Assembly: GCF_003626755.1 (NCBI RefSeq)
Contig: NZ_RBCJ01000001.1
Span: 682,001 to 746,000 of the forward strand
Length of the DNA stretch: 64,000 bases
DNA from: Ulvibacterium marinum
GTDB lineage: Bacteria > Bacteroidota > Bacteroidia > Flavobacteriales > Flavobacteriaceae
Direction of reading: 5' to 3'
Shown: piece after piece, positions 9,839 to 18,049 of the stretch
How positions within the stretch are numbered: position 1 is the stretch's first letter
Layout of the letters: each line of letters begins with the position of its first letter
Translations under genes and position numbers: made by a program
Notes under the pieces: model-generated
Database searches by the model: none
What the model was told of the DNA's origin: nothing
The model's input: only the letters and a program-made list of their open reading frames with translations

Positions 9839-10870
9839 TTAGGAGGGATATAGCAATATTTTTAGCGATTTCTTTTGTTCCATCAAGTCAAAACCTTTTT
9901 GCCAATCGGTCAGACGCATACGGTGGGAGATAACATCTTCCAAATTAATATTTCCCTGATCGATGATTTCTATCGCCCTGTCCCAAGTGGTCCTCGTATA
10001 GCCTACAGAGCCTTTGATGTTCAATTGCCGAAATGCCGTTAGATCAAAAGGAATGGTAATATCCTTACCAAAATGACCTACTTGTACATATTGGCCCAAT
10101 GGCCTTAAGGCGGTAAGGCAATTAGCAACGGAACCTTGTGCTCCCGCAGTTTCAAAGGCGATATCCACACCTTTTCCTTTGGTTTCTTGTTGTACAACTG
10201 CTTGCAAGTCATCAACATCGACCATTACGGTGGTATGTGCACCCCACTCCATGGCCGTCTTGAGCTTGTCCTTGTCCTGACTGGTTCCCGCAACAATGGT
10301 TTTGATACCCTGTGCCAATAACAATTTTAATAAAAGCATCCCGATAGGCCCGGGCCCGGAGAGCAAAACGGTATCCCCAAATTGTACATCGGCAATTTCA
10401 CCTACGGCGTGCACGGCAACGGCAAAAGGTTCTACTAAAGCCGAAATATCATCGCTCACATGGGCTGCCGTGGCATATAATTGATCTGGTCGTGCGGCAA
10501 CGTATTTGGTGAAAGCCCCGTTGACGCCATGTCCCATGCCCCGTTTGGCTTTACAGAACATAAATTCACCGCTATGGCAATACTCACAATTGTTGCAAAT
10601 GACAGTAGGTGCCCCAAGGACACTGAAACGCTCCCCAAGATTGATACCTTCGGTATTAGGCCCTTTTTCTACGACCCGTCCAGAAAACTCGTGACCCAAG
10701 ATTACAGGAGGGTAGTTTTTGAACATATCATGATAAACATGCAAATCCGTTCCGCATATGCCGCAGGAATTCACCTCTAAAATTACCTTGCCATCTTCTA
10801 CTTGAGGATCCGGCATATCCTGGAGGCGAACATTACCTTGTCCTTTGTCATATTTTACAAGTGCTTCCAT
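9839..10870 (-). CDS. zinc-dependent alcohol/polyol dehydrogenase (sorbitol-dehydrogenase type)
   Basis: Medium-chain dehydrogenase of 343 aa. The catalytic zinc ligands are in CGICGTDLH (Cys39) and GHE (His60-Glu61). The structural-zinc cysteines are Cys92, Cys95, Cys98 and Cys106, all intact. The Rossmann motif SGPGPIGMLLLKL lies in the middle. This is the sorbitol/threonine dehydrogenase-like branch, oxidising secondary hydroxyls of polyols or sugars with NAD. Its start codon overlaps the stop of the upstream transketolase subunit by one base (TAATG), so the genes are translationally coupled. Substrate inferred only from the sugar context. Confidence 0.88.
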   Translation of the reverse strand: MEALVKYDKGQGNVRLQDMPDPQVEDGKVILEVNSCGICGTDLHVYHDMFKNYPPVILGHEFSGRVVEKGPNTEGINLGERFSVLGAPTVICNNCEYCHSGEFMFCKAKRGMGHGVNGAFTKYVAARPDQLYATAAHVSDDISALVEPFAVAVHAVGEIADVQFGDTVLLSGPGPIGMLLLKLLLAQGIKTIVAGTSQDKDKLKTAMEWGAHTTVMVDVDDLQAVVQQETKGKGVDIAFETAGAQGSVANCLTALRPLGQYVQVGHFGKDITIPFDLTAFRQLNIKGSVGYTRTTWDRAIEIIDQGNINLEDVISHRMRLTDWQKGFDLMEQKKSLKILLYPS

Positions 10871-11799
10871 TACTCAAGAATTTTAATTGCCTTTTCTACG
10901 ATATCTTTCGCCCTTAGGCCATACAAGTCCATTAATTCCTGACTTTGACCCGATTCTCCAAATGTATCCATTACACCCACACGATGCACGGGGCAGGGAT
11001 GGTTTTCTGAAACAATGCCAGCAACCGCTTCGCCTAGGCCGGCCAATATGGAATGCTCTTCTGCGGTTACGATACCCTTGGTTTCTTGGGCCGCCCTAAT
11101 AATGGCCGACTCGTCCAAAGGCTTAATGGTATGCATGTGTAGTACTCTTGTAGAATACCCCTTCTTTTCAAGTAAATCGGCAGCTTTTAATCCCTCGCTT
11201 ACCATAATTCCTGTGGTGACTATAGTGATATCCGACCCCTCTCTTAACAATTTTGCCTTTCCAATTTCAAAATCTCCATGAATCTCAGGGACTACGGGAT
11301 ATTTATCCCGTCCGAAGCGAAGATATACAGGACCGTGCATAGTTGCTGCGGCATGGGTGGCCAAACGGGATTCTTCATAATCCCCTGGTACAATCACGGT
11401 CATATTAGGTAATGTCCTCGCCATTCCGATATCTTCATTGGACTGATGTGAAGCGCCATCCCCCCCGGTAGTAATTCCACAATGTGTTACCCCGATTTTG
11501 ACATTCAACTTGGGGTACGCTATGCTGCTGCGCATTTGGTCTCCGGCCCTGCAGGTGGCGAATACACCAAAGGTAGAAGCAAAGGGAATAAAACCTTCCA
11601 ATGCCAAGCCTGCAGCTGCGGATAGCATATTCTGCTCTTGAACGCCACAATTAAAAAAACGATCGGGAAATACAGCCTCAAATTGTTCGGTCAAAGTGGC
11701 TTTGGCTACATCTGCGTCCAGCACCAATACCTTTTCGTTCTTCTTGCCAAGTTCTATGAGGGCATCGGCATAACCTTGTCTCGTTTGTTTGTATTCCAT
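10870..11799 (-). CDS. transketolase C-terminal subunit
   Basis: Protein of 309 aa corresponding to the pyrimidine-binding and C-terminal domains of transketolase. The family motifs FFNCGVQEQNMLSAAAGLALEG (the activating Glu for thiamine diphosphate) and THCGITTGGDGASHQSNEDI are clear. It pairs with the N-terminal subunit gene just upstream (11876-12694), separated by 76 nt. Split transketolases are usually pathway-specific enzymes rather than the pentose-phosphate housekeeping one. A known example is apulose-4-phosphate transketolase of apiose catabolism, but no sugar kinase is obvious next to it here. Confidence 0.9.
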   Translation of the reverse strand: MEYKQTRQGYADALIELGKKNEKVLVLDADVAKATLTEQFEAVFPDRFFNCGVQEQNMLSAAAGLALEGFIPFASTFGVFATCRAGDQMRSSIAYPKLNVKIGVTHCGITTGGDGASHQSNEDIGMARTLPNMTVIVPGDYEESRLATHAAATMHGPVYLRFGRDKYPVVPEIHGDFEIGKAKLLREGSDITIVTTGIMVSEGLKAADLLEKKGYSTRVLHMHTIKPLDESAIIRAAQETKGIVTAEEHSILAGLGEAVAGIVSENHPCPVHRVGVMDTFGESGQSQELMDLYGLRAKDIVEKAIKILE

Positions 11800-11844
11800 G
11801 TTTTAATTTACTCAGTAATTCGGTTATTGTGATTTTTTTTAAGA

Positions 11845-11865
11845 TTTGGAATTTGGAATTTGGAA
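11845..11865. repeat. heptamer tandem repeat TTTGGAA x3
   Basis: Three perfect copies of TTTGGAA lie in the 76-nt spacer between the two transketolase subunit genes. The tract could shift length by slippage and alter the spacing between the cotranscribed genes. No known function. Confidence 0.7.
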
Positions 11866-11875
11866 TTTCTTCAAT

Positions 11876-12694
11876 CTATACCAACTCCTGCATCGCCCTT
11901 TCAAAATCATCTTGCGTAGGAGGTTTTCCATGCCATTCGGCCTTTCCCTCCATAAAGGACACCCCTTTACCCTTAGTCGTGTTTGCAATTATCATTACAG
12001 GCTTATCCTCTTTTTTTGCCTTTTCAATGGTATCGATGATGACCTCAAAATCATGCCCGTCGATTTCGAAGACTTTCCATCCAAAGCTTTCCCATTTGGG
12101 TACCAAAGGATTCAAGGGCATTACTTTTTCGGAATACCCGTCAGTTTGCAAATAATTGCGATCCACAAACCCGATAACATTATCCAATTTATATTTATTG
12201 GCGAACATAGCCGCCTCCCAGACCTGTCCTTCCTGGATTTCGCCATCTCCGCAGAGGATGTAATAATATTGGTCTTGCTTTTTAAGCTTGGCTCCCAAAG
12301 CCATACCTACTCCGGTAGAAATACCAATACCCAATGTTCCCGTACAGGCATCTATCCCGGGTGTCTTGGGTTGATAAGGATGACCTTGGAGATGGCTCCC
12401 CGGACGGCGGAACTCTAAAAGGTCTTCCTTCGGAAAATAACCACAATCTGCTAATACGGCATAAATTACAGGTGTACAATGCCCTTTGGAAAGGATGAAA
12501 CGATCGCGACCCTCCCATTCGGGGTTTTTTGGATCATGTTTCATAACATGGTAATACAGGGCGGTGAGGATATCCGCTGCGCCAAGACTACCGCCTACGT
12601 GACCACTGTTGGCCCGATGGACCATGGATACAATTTCCTTACGGACTTCACGGGCCTTGTTTTTGAGGAATTCATGTTTTTTTAGATCTAGCAT
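11876..12694 (-). CDS. transketolase N-terminal subunit
   Basis: Protein of 272 aa corresponding to the thiamine diphosphate-binding (PP) domain of transketolase. Visible motifs are RANSGHVGGSLGAADILTALYY, RDRFILSKGH, the TPP/Mg motif beginning GDGEIQEGQ and ending at FVDRNYLQTDG, and GKGVSFMEG. It forms one enzyme with the downstream C-terminal subunit. Its own start lies 34 nt after the Gfo/Idh/MocA gene ends, within the same operon. Confidence 0.9.
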   Translation of the reverse strand: MLDLKKHEFLKNKAREVRKEIVSMVHRANSGHVGGSLGAADILTALYYHVMKHDPKNPEWEGRDRFILSKGHCTPVIYAVLADCGYFPKEDLLEFRRPGSHLQGHPYQPKTPGIDACTGTLGIGISTGVGMALGAKLKKQDQYYYILCGDGEIQEGQVWEAAMFANKYKLDNVIGFVDRNYLQTDGYSEKVMPLNPLVPKWESFGWKVFEIDGHDFEVIIDTIEKAKKEDKPVMIIANTTKGKGVSFMEGKAEWHGKPPTQDDFERAMQELV

Positions 12695-12728
12695 AGATGT
12701 AATTTCTAGTTTTAAAGCCTCCGGAAAG

Positions 12729-13850
12729 TTATAGGGTTATCCACTTTTCGTCCTGGGCCGATTTGACCACAGCGTCCAGCACTTCTTGACATTTTAATCC
12801 GTCATAAAAGTTGGGTACAACGGGGGTATTCTGGGCGATGCCGTTTATCAACTTGGAAAATTGGTGTACAAAAGTATGTTCCCACCCAATGATATGTCCG
12901 GGAGGCCACCAAGCATCAATATAAGGATGACTATTTTCCGTGACCAAAATGTTTCTAAAGCCCTGCTCTTCCTTGGAATCGTTCAAGGAAAAGTACTGAA
13001 GCTCGTTCAATCGCTCCAGATTGAAAATGAGACTGCCCTCACTCCCGAAAATTTCGAGCCCCATATAGTTCTTTCGTCCGTTGGCAAAACGGGTTGCATT
13101 GAAGGAGCCTACCGCACCATTTTGAAATCGGGCCATAAATAAAGTGGCATCATCTGCCGTTACCCTACCCGTACCCTTCCCGTTGGCCAAGGGCCGTTCC
13201 TTTATGAATACCTTTTGGAGTCCCGTAACGGCCTCGAACTCTCCTAAGAGGAACCGGGCCAAGTCGATGATATGGGCGTTCATATCCCCATGGGCACCGG
13301 AACCGGTGGTTTTTACATCGTGCCGCCAGACCATCGGGAATTTTGGATCTACCAGCCAGTCTTGAAGGTAAACCGCATTGAAATGGTGTATCTTTCCCAA
13401 TTTCCCATTGCTGATCAACTCTTTTGCTAAGGACAGAGCAGGTAAAAAGCGGTAATTGAAAATCATCATATTTACGATTCCCGCCATTTCGGCCTCCTCA
13501 TACATTCTCTTGGCCTCATCTACATTTAGGGCCATGGGCTTTTCGCACAACACATGTTTTCCAGATTTTATGGCTCCCAGGGCAACGGGAGCATGCAGAT
13601 TATTGGGGGCACAGATATCCACTAGATCCAATGCATCGTTCTGTACCAGCCGCTTCCAGTCGGGCTCCTGGTTTTTCCACCCATACTTCCGGGAAAATTC
13701 AGCAAGCTGCTTTTCATTGATGCTGGAGGCGGTATGTAAAACGGGTGTACCTGGCAAATCAAAAAAATGGGGCAACCGTAAATATCCATTTGAATGGGCC
13801 TTTCCCATAAATTGGGTTCCAACGATACCGATGTTGATTTCCTTTGCCAT
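12729..13850 (-). CDS. Gfo/Idh/MocA family oxidoreductase
   Basis: Protein of 373 aa with an N-terminal Rossmann fold (GTQFMG at 11-16) and the family catalytic EKP at 103-105 (LCEKPMALN), followed by the alpha/beta substrate domain (HGDMNAHIIDLARFLLG). These NAD(P)-dependent enzymes oxidise or reduce sugars; several Bacteroidota members are glucoside 3-dehydrogenases. It overlaps the upstream TIM-barrel isomerase gene by one base. Together with two nearby DUF1080 proteins, this gives the gene set expected for a 3-keto-glycoside route, though transketolase, lactonase and ADH genes point to further steps. Confidence 0.9.
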   Translation of the reverse strand: MAKEINIGIVGTQFMGKAHSNGYLRLPHFFDLPGTPVLHTASSINEKQLAEFSRKYGWKNQEPDWKRLVQNDALDLVDICAPNNLHAPVALGAIKSGKHVLCEKPMALNVDEAKRMYEEAEMAGIVNMMIFNYRFLPALSLAKELISNGKLGKIHHFNAVYLQDWLVDPKFPMVWRHDVKTTGSGAHGDMNAHIIDLARFLLGEFEAVTGLQKVFIKERPLANGKGTGRVTADDATLFMARFQNGAVGSFNATRFANGRKNYMGLEIFGSEGSLIFNLERLNELQYFSLNDSKEEQGFRNILVTENSHPYIDAWWPPGHIIGWEHTFVHQFSKLINGIAQNTPVVPNFYDGLKCQEVLDAVVKSAQDEKWITL

Positions 13851-14887
13851 TAAATACCCAAAATTGTTTTGTTGAGGTCTTTATCTGTTTCACTTTTTGC
13901 AAAATCGTCAAACGAACGTTTGGAAGCCTGAATCATATGTTCTTTGATAAAGGGGGCTCCCTCCTTTGCCCCTTGCTGTGAACTTTTAACACAACATTCC
14001 CACTCCATAACGGCCCAACCATTAAACCCGTTGAGCGTCAATAATGTGAAGATATTTTTAAAATCCACTTGGCCATCGCCCAATGAACGAAACCGGCCTG
14101 CACGCTGTTTCCAATCCTGATACCCTCCATAAACTCCCGTCATACCATCGGGCAAAAACTCGGCATCCTTGACGTGAAAAGCCTTAATGCGATCCTTAAA
14201 GATTTTAATAAAATCAATATAATCTAATTGCTGTAGCACAAAATGACTGGCATCATAAGTAAGACAGGCGGAGGGGTGTCCTTTAGTCTCTTCAAGAAAG
14301 CGTTGGTAGGTGGCACCATCATAAAGATCGGAACCTGGATGTAGCTCATACCCGAAAGTAATGCCATTTTCGTTGGCAAAATCGAGGATTGGCGACCACC
14401 TTTTGGTCAATTCCTCAAAAGCATCGTCTATAAGGCCCGCCGAGCGTTGGGGCCACGGATAGATGTATGGCCAAGCCAGGCCACCGGACATTACCGAAAT
14501 ATTGGTGGTTCCAAAATGTAGGGACGCCTGAACGGTTTTTTTTAACTGCCCTGTTGCCCAAGTCACACATTCCTTGGCATTTAACCCTTTGGGATAGAAG
14601 CCTTGAAATAATTTTTGATAGGCTGGGTGCATGGCCAGCACCTGCCCTTGAAGGTAGGAGGCCAGCTCACAGACTTCCAGTCCTTTTTCCTTTAGTTTCC
14701 CGACATATTCGTCTGCATATGTTTTGGAGGAGGCCGCCTGATCTAAATTGAACAAACGCTTGTCCCAAGTTGGAATTTGGACGCCCGTATATCCTAAATC
14801 CGATGCCCATTGCGCCATACCTTCAATGGTGTTAAAGGGAGGGGTGTCATCCGCGAATTGGGCCAAAAAAATTCCAGGTCCTTGCAT
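13850..14887 (-). CDS. sugar phosphate isomerase/epimerase (xylose-isomerase-like TIM barrel)
   Basis: Protein of 345 aa of the AP-endonuclease-2/xylose-isomerase-like TIM-barrel family. Metal-binding acids are expected in GYELHPGSDLYD, LTYDASHFVLQQLD, KAFHVKDAEFLPDG and AVMEWECC, all recognisable. The family includes sugar isomerases, epimerases and 3-keto-sugar lyases. It is the first gene of the minus-strand operon running to 8158. It starts at ATG 14887 with no hydrophobic signal, so cytoplasmic. Confidence 0.88.
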   Translation of the reverse strand: MQGPGIFLAQFADDTPPFNTIEGMAQWASDLGYTGVQIPTWDKRLFNLDQAASSKTYADEYVGKLKEKGLEVCELASYLQGQVLAMHPAYQKLFQGFYPKGLNAKECVTWATGQLKKTVQASLHFGTTNISVMSGGLAWPYIYPWPQRSAGLIDDAFEELTKRWSPILDFANENGITFGYELHPGSDLYDGATYQRFLEETKGHPSACLTYDASHFVLQQLDYIDFIKIFKDRIKAFHVKDAEFLPDGMTGVYGGYQDWKQRAGRFRSLGDGQVDFKNIFTLLTLNGFNGWAVMEWECCVKSSQQGAKEGAPFIKEHMIQASKRSFDDFAKSETDKDLNKTILGI

Positions 14888-15071
14888 ATAGGCAATTTAC
14901 CGAGAAGTTATGGAATTTGGAAATACGATTTTGTCGGAAATGTATCGGATTATTAGGAGCGTGACGAAAGTGACAGGCTGGAATCTTGAGCCAAAGGGGG
15001 AAATGGCCTAAAATGATTTTGACAGCAAGGAAAAGTCTTGAAATTCCCATTACCTGTATTTAAGAAAACAT

Positions 15072-15785
15072 CTAAAGTTCTTTTATACGGATATTGCGAT
15101 AATAGACCCTTTGGCCATGGTGTTGAAGCATAATATGTCCCTCTTTATCCGAGTGAAAGTCCGGGTTTTCCTTAAACTTACTTTGCGAAAGCAGCGCTCT
15201 CATTTCCGGGCTGTTCATTTCGAATTCGACCACTTTGTTTCCATTGAGCCAATGCGCTACATAACCATCCTTATGCAATAATTTGGCCTGATTGAACTGT
15301 CCAATGGGCTTTAATTTCTTGTTTTTCGGCGCTATCAGATCATAGACTGCCCCCGCCGAGCGGACCGCCAACGTATCGTAAAAATGTTGATCGTCCAAGA
15401 CTTGTAGCTCAAAATTATCTAACCAATTGGGGCTATTGCCGTTATTCGATTCCATGGATAGGTCTTCCTGCATATGAAAGAAAACACCGGAGTTGGCCGC
15501 TGTATCCACCGCCCATTCATACTCCAATTCAAAATCCTTGTATCGTTTCCTTGTAATCAAATCCCTGTTGGGCACATCAGGATTGGCTGTCAATACACCA
15601 TTTTCTACATTCCAAACGCCTTGGGGAAATTCTTTAATCCCGTAACCCCTAAAAGCATCCGTGGTGGTGCCATCAAAAAGTACGACCCAATCGGTTTCAG
15701 TTTCGGTAGTGTTTTTTGACTTTTTGGAATTGTTACAGGAAACCAACAGCAGTGTAACAAGGGCAAAGCATATTGTCTTTTTCAT
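15072..15785 (-). CDS. DUF1080 (3-keto-disaccharide hydrolase family) lipoprotein
   Basis: Protein of 237 aa from the ATG at 15785; an in-frame TTG nine bases upstream is less likely. The lipoprotein signal is KKTICFALVTLLLVSC. The core reads DWVVLFDGTTTDAFRGYG, GVWNVENGVLTANPD, NSGVFFHMQED, NFELQVLDD and YRNIRIKEL at the end, the DUF1080 pattern. It is probably attached outside the cytoplasm and acts on a 3-keto-glycoside. It is separated from the TIM-barrel gene by about 185 nt, so it may be the first cistron of the sugar operon or its own unit. Confidence 0.85.
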   Translation of the reverse strand: MKKTICFALVTLLLVSCNNSKKSKNTTETETDWVVLFDGTTTDAFRGYGIKEFPQGVWNVENGVLTANPDVPNRDLITRKRYKDFELEYEWAVDTAANSGVFFHMQEDLSMESNNGNSPNWLDNFELQVLDDQHFYDTLAVRSAGAVYDLIAPKNKKLKPIGQFNQAKLLHKDGYVAHWLNGNKVVEFEMNSPEMRALLSQSKFKENPDFHSDKEGHIMLQHHGQRVYYRNIRIKEL

Positions 15786-15914
15786 TTTGATCAAAATTCT
15801 AATCGATGTTGACCACTTAAAAGTAGCTGCCCTTAATATATTGAATTATTTGGACCCAAACGCCACTTTTAGCATATCAAACATGAAATACCGTGGCGAA
15901 TATTTGTTCACTGC

Positions 15915-17543
15915 TTATTCTAAAATACTGCGATATTTGTCCTTGTTTCCCAATAATTCCGTTGCCGCCAAAATAGCTTCATCGTGACTTAGATAATAGT
16001 CGTAAAGCCCCTCTCGGTAGAAGTAGCGCTTTATAATCTCATCCTCCAATTTCTTCTGGATTTCATTTTGAAAGGTCTCCAAGGCCGCAATTTTACTTTT
16101 TTCAATATCTACCAAAAGTGTTTTGAAGTCGTTCTCTATGGTAGTATTGTAAACCGTCTCCTCACGGTTGGTCATAGCTCCTTTCAACACTTTTTCCGTT
16201 TTGGTCTCAAAGGTGAAGTCACTTTGTTCTACGTAATTCTTAAAAGTTTGATAATCGGAACCGGAAAAGGTAAACGCATACACATTATCTACTTTGTTTT
16301 TGTAATGATAATCGGTGGCAAAGTCAAAGATGACATTGTTGCCCAAGAGGGCAGAAGTAAGTTCATTGGCCTTGGTGGCTGCAATTTCTACATCGGGCAT
16401 TACACCGCCACCATCCTTTACCTTACGGCCATTGCGTGTAGTAAATTCATTGAAGGTGGTATTCCTCACTGCATTGCCGTCTTCGTCTCGGTTCCAGTAA
16501 TCCAAGGATTGGATACACCTTCCGGAAGGGGTGTAATAGCGGCTTATGGTCACTTTTAACTGCGTGCCATAGGTCAATTTCAATGGACGTTGTACCAAGC
16601 CTTTGCCAAAACTTCGAGCACCCATAATTACTGCCCGATCCAAATCCTGTAACCCTCCGGAAACAATTTCGCTTGCAGAGGCACTGCTGCCATCTACCAG
16701 GACCACTAACGGAATTTCGGCATCCACAGGCTGGTTCTTCGTTTTGTATTCTCGGTTGAATTTTTTCACTTTACTTTTTGTGGTTACAATAAGTTCGCCC
16801 TTGTCCACAAAAAGGTTGGTTACATTGATGGCTTCGGAAAGTAGTCCACCAGGATTACCTCTAAGGTCCAAAATAATCTTTTCCGCGCCCTTGTCCTTTA
16901 AATCGATCAGGGCCTCTTTAGTTTGGCCGGATGCCTTGGCGTTGAACTTGGCCAGAACAATATAACCTGTTTTATCATCGACCATTTTGTGAAAGGGAAC
17001 GGCATCTACTTCCACGGCCCCTCTTTCTATGGTAGCGGTCAAGGTTTCCCCCTGTCTTTTGTAGGTTACTTGAACGGAAGTGTTATTTGCCCCCTTTAGA
17101 AGCTCACTGGCGTTGTCATCAAAGTCCGCAACGGTAATGTCACCAATTTTTACGATTTCATCACCGGCTTTAAGACCAGCCTTATCCGCTGGATAACCCT
17201 TGTAAGGCTCAACTACCAATAACTTGTCCTTATACGAACGTACCAAAGCCCCAATGCCGGAATACTCTCCCGCATTATTGATTTTAAAGGCCTCCACGTC
17301 TTGTTCGTTTAGGAACTTGGTATAAGGATCCAGTTCATCCAACATATTTTTGATGGCGGTATCCATCAATTCTGCTGGATTGGTTTCGTCCACGTAGTTC
17401 ATGTTCAACTCCTTGAACAGGGTGGTAAAGATTTCTATCTGTTTCGCGATTTCGAAGAAGTCGCTCTTAAAACTGCTTGCCGAAACTAAAATAACCACCG
17501 CCAATATCGGGATCAGGATTTTCTTTTTCATCAATTTATTCAT
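15915..17543 (-). CDS. S41 family C-terminal processing peptidase (CtpA/Prc type)
   Basis: Periplasmic serine protease of 542 aa. A signal-anchor follows MNKLMKKKILIPILAVVILVS. A PDZ domain (VVEPYKGYPADKAGLKAGDEIVKI, about residues 110-190) and a peptidase S41 domain follow. The catalytic serine is in GSSASASEI and the general-base lysine in GARSFGKG. I start it at ATG 17543: upstream in-frame residues fall inside rnpA and resemble no signal peptide, and the chosen start overlaps the rnpA stop by 8 nt. It cleaves C-termini of exported proteins. Confidence 0.9.
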   Translation of the reverse strand: MNKLMKKKILIPILAVVILVSASSFKSDFFEIAKQIEIFTTLFKELNMNYVDETNPAELMDTAIKNMLDELDPYTKFLNEQDVEAFKINNAGEYSGIGALVRSYKDKLLVVEPYKGYPADKAGLKAGDEIVKIGDITVADFDDNASELLKGANNTSVQVTYKRQGETLTATIERGAVEVDAVPFHKMVDDKTGYIVLAKFNAKASGQTKEALIDLKDKGAEKIILDLRGNPGGLLSEAINVTNLFVDKGELIVTTKSKVKKFNREYKTKNQPVDAEIPLVVLVDGSSASASEIVSGGLQDLDRAVIMGARSFGKGLVQRPLKLTYGTQLKVTISRYYTPSGRCIQSLDYWNRDEDGNAVRNTTFNEFTTRNGRKVKDGGGVMPDVEIAATKANELTSALLGNNVIFDFATDYHYKNKVDNVYAFTFSGSDYQTFKNYVEQSDFTFETKTEKVLKGAMTNREETVYNTTIENDFKTLLVDIEKSKIAALETFQNEIQKKLEDEIIKRYFYREGLYDYYLSHDEAILAATELLGNKDKYRSILE

Positions 17544-17913
17544 CGATAATTGTATTGTTAAATTTTTGAAGTATCGTCCGCATACTTTTTTCCACGGTCC
17601 TATAATTGGGCATTTCTTTCCCAAGGTATAAAAATAGAAACGCAAAGTTTCCCTCACTATTGTTAAAAACAATGGGTTTGTTCAACCTATAGGCTTCTCG
17701 AAGTAGTCGTTTTATACGATTGCGCTTAACAGCGCTTTTGAAGCTTCTTTTAGGGACGGCCACTCCCGTTTGGATTTTGACACCATTGGGCAATTCAGTT
17801 TTAAGATAAATTAATTTTACCGGGTACTTGGTAATAGTCTTACCTTGAGCAAACAAGGTATCGAACAATTTCCTGCTTTTTAGCTTTTCTTTTTTTGGGA
17901 ATGCGAAGGACAT
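17536..17913 (-). CDS. rnpA: ribonuclease P protein component
   Basis: Small basic protein of 125 aa that binds RNase P RNA for tRNA 5' processing. The family signature is AVKRNRIKRLLREAYR, preceded by GVAVPKRSFKSA. The start MSFAFPKKEKLKSRKLFDTLF at 17913 matches the family; a further in-frame ATG at 17949 would add an unconserved 12-residue stretch. It overlaps the downstream protease gene by 8 nt. The usual neighbour rpmH is not in this window. Confidence 0.93.
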   Translation of the reverse strand: MSFAFPKKEKLKSRKLFDTLFAQGKTITKYPVKLIYLKTELPNGVKIQTGVAVPKRSFKSAVKRNRIKRLLREAYRLNKPIVFNNSEGNFAFLFLYLGKEMPNYRTVEKSMRTILQKFNNTIIDE

Positions 17914-18049
17914 AATCCTGTAAATGTAAAAAGAAAATTTACAGTCCATAATTTTATGACATTTGTCATACCCAAGGGCAGGAAAGGGTCTTATATTGTA
18001 CTACTTTTACTCATTTGTGCAACTATGTTGCACACTTAAATACATACTA

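Noticed and set aside
17544-17672. N-terminal extension of the S41 peptidase
   Set aside because: Lies in rnpA in another frame and would place the signal peptide 50 residues inside the protein.
17963-18049. Upstream start of the GCS2-CBS protein
   Set aside because: The extra residues are not like the family, which starts near MGELQVEKLLG.
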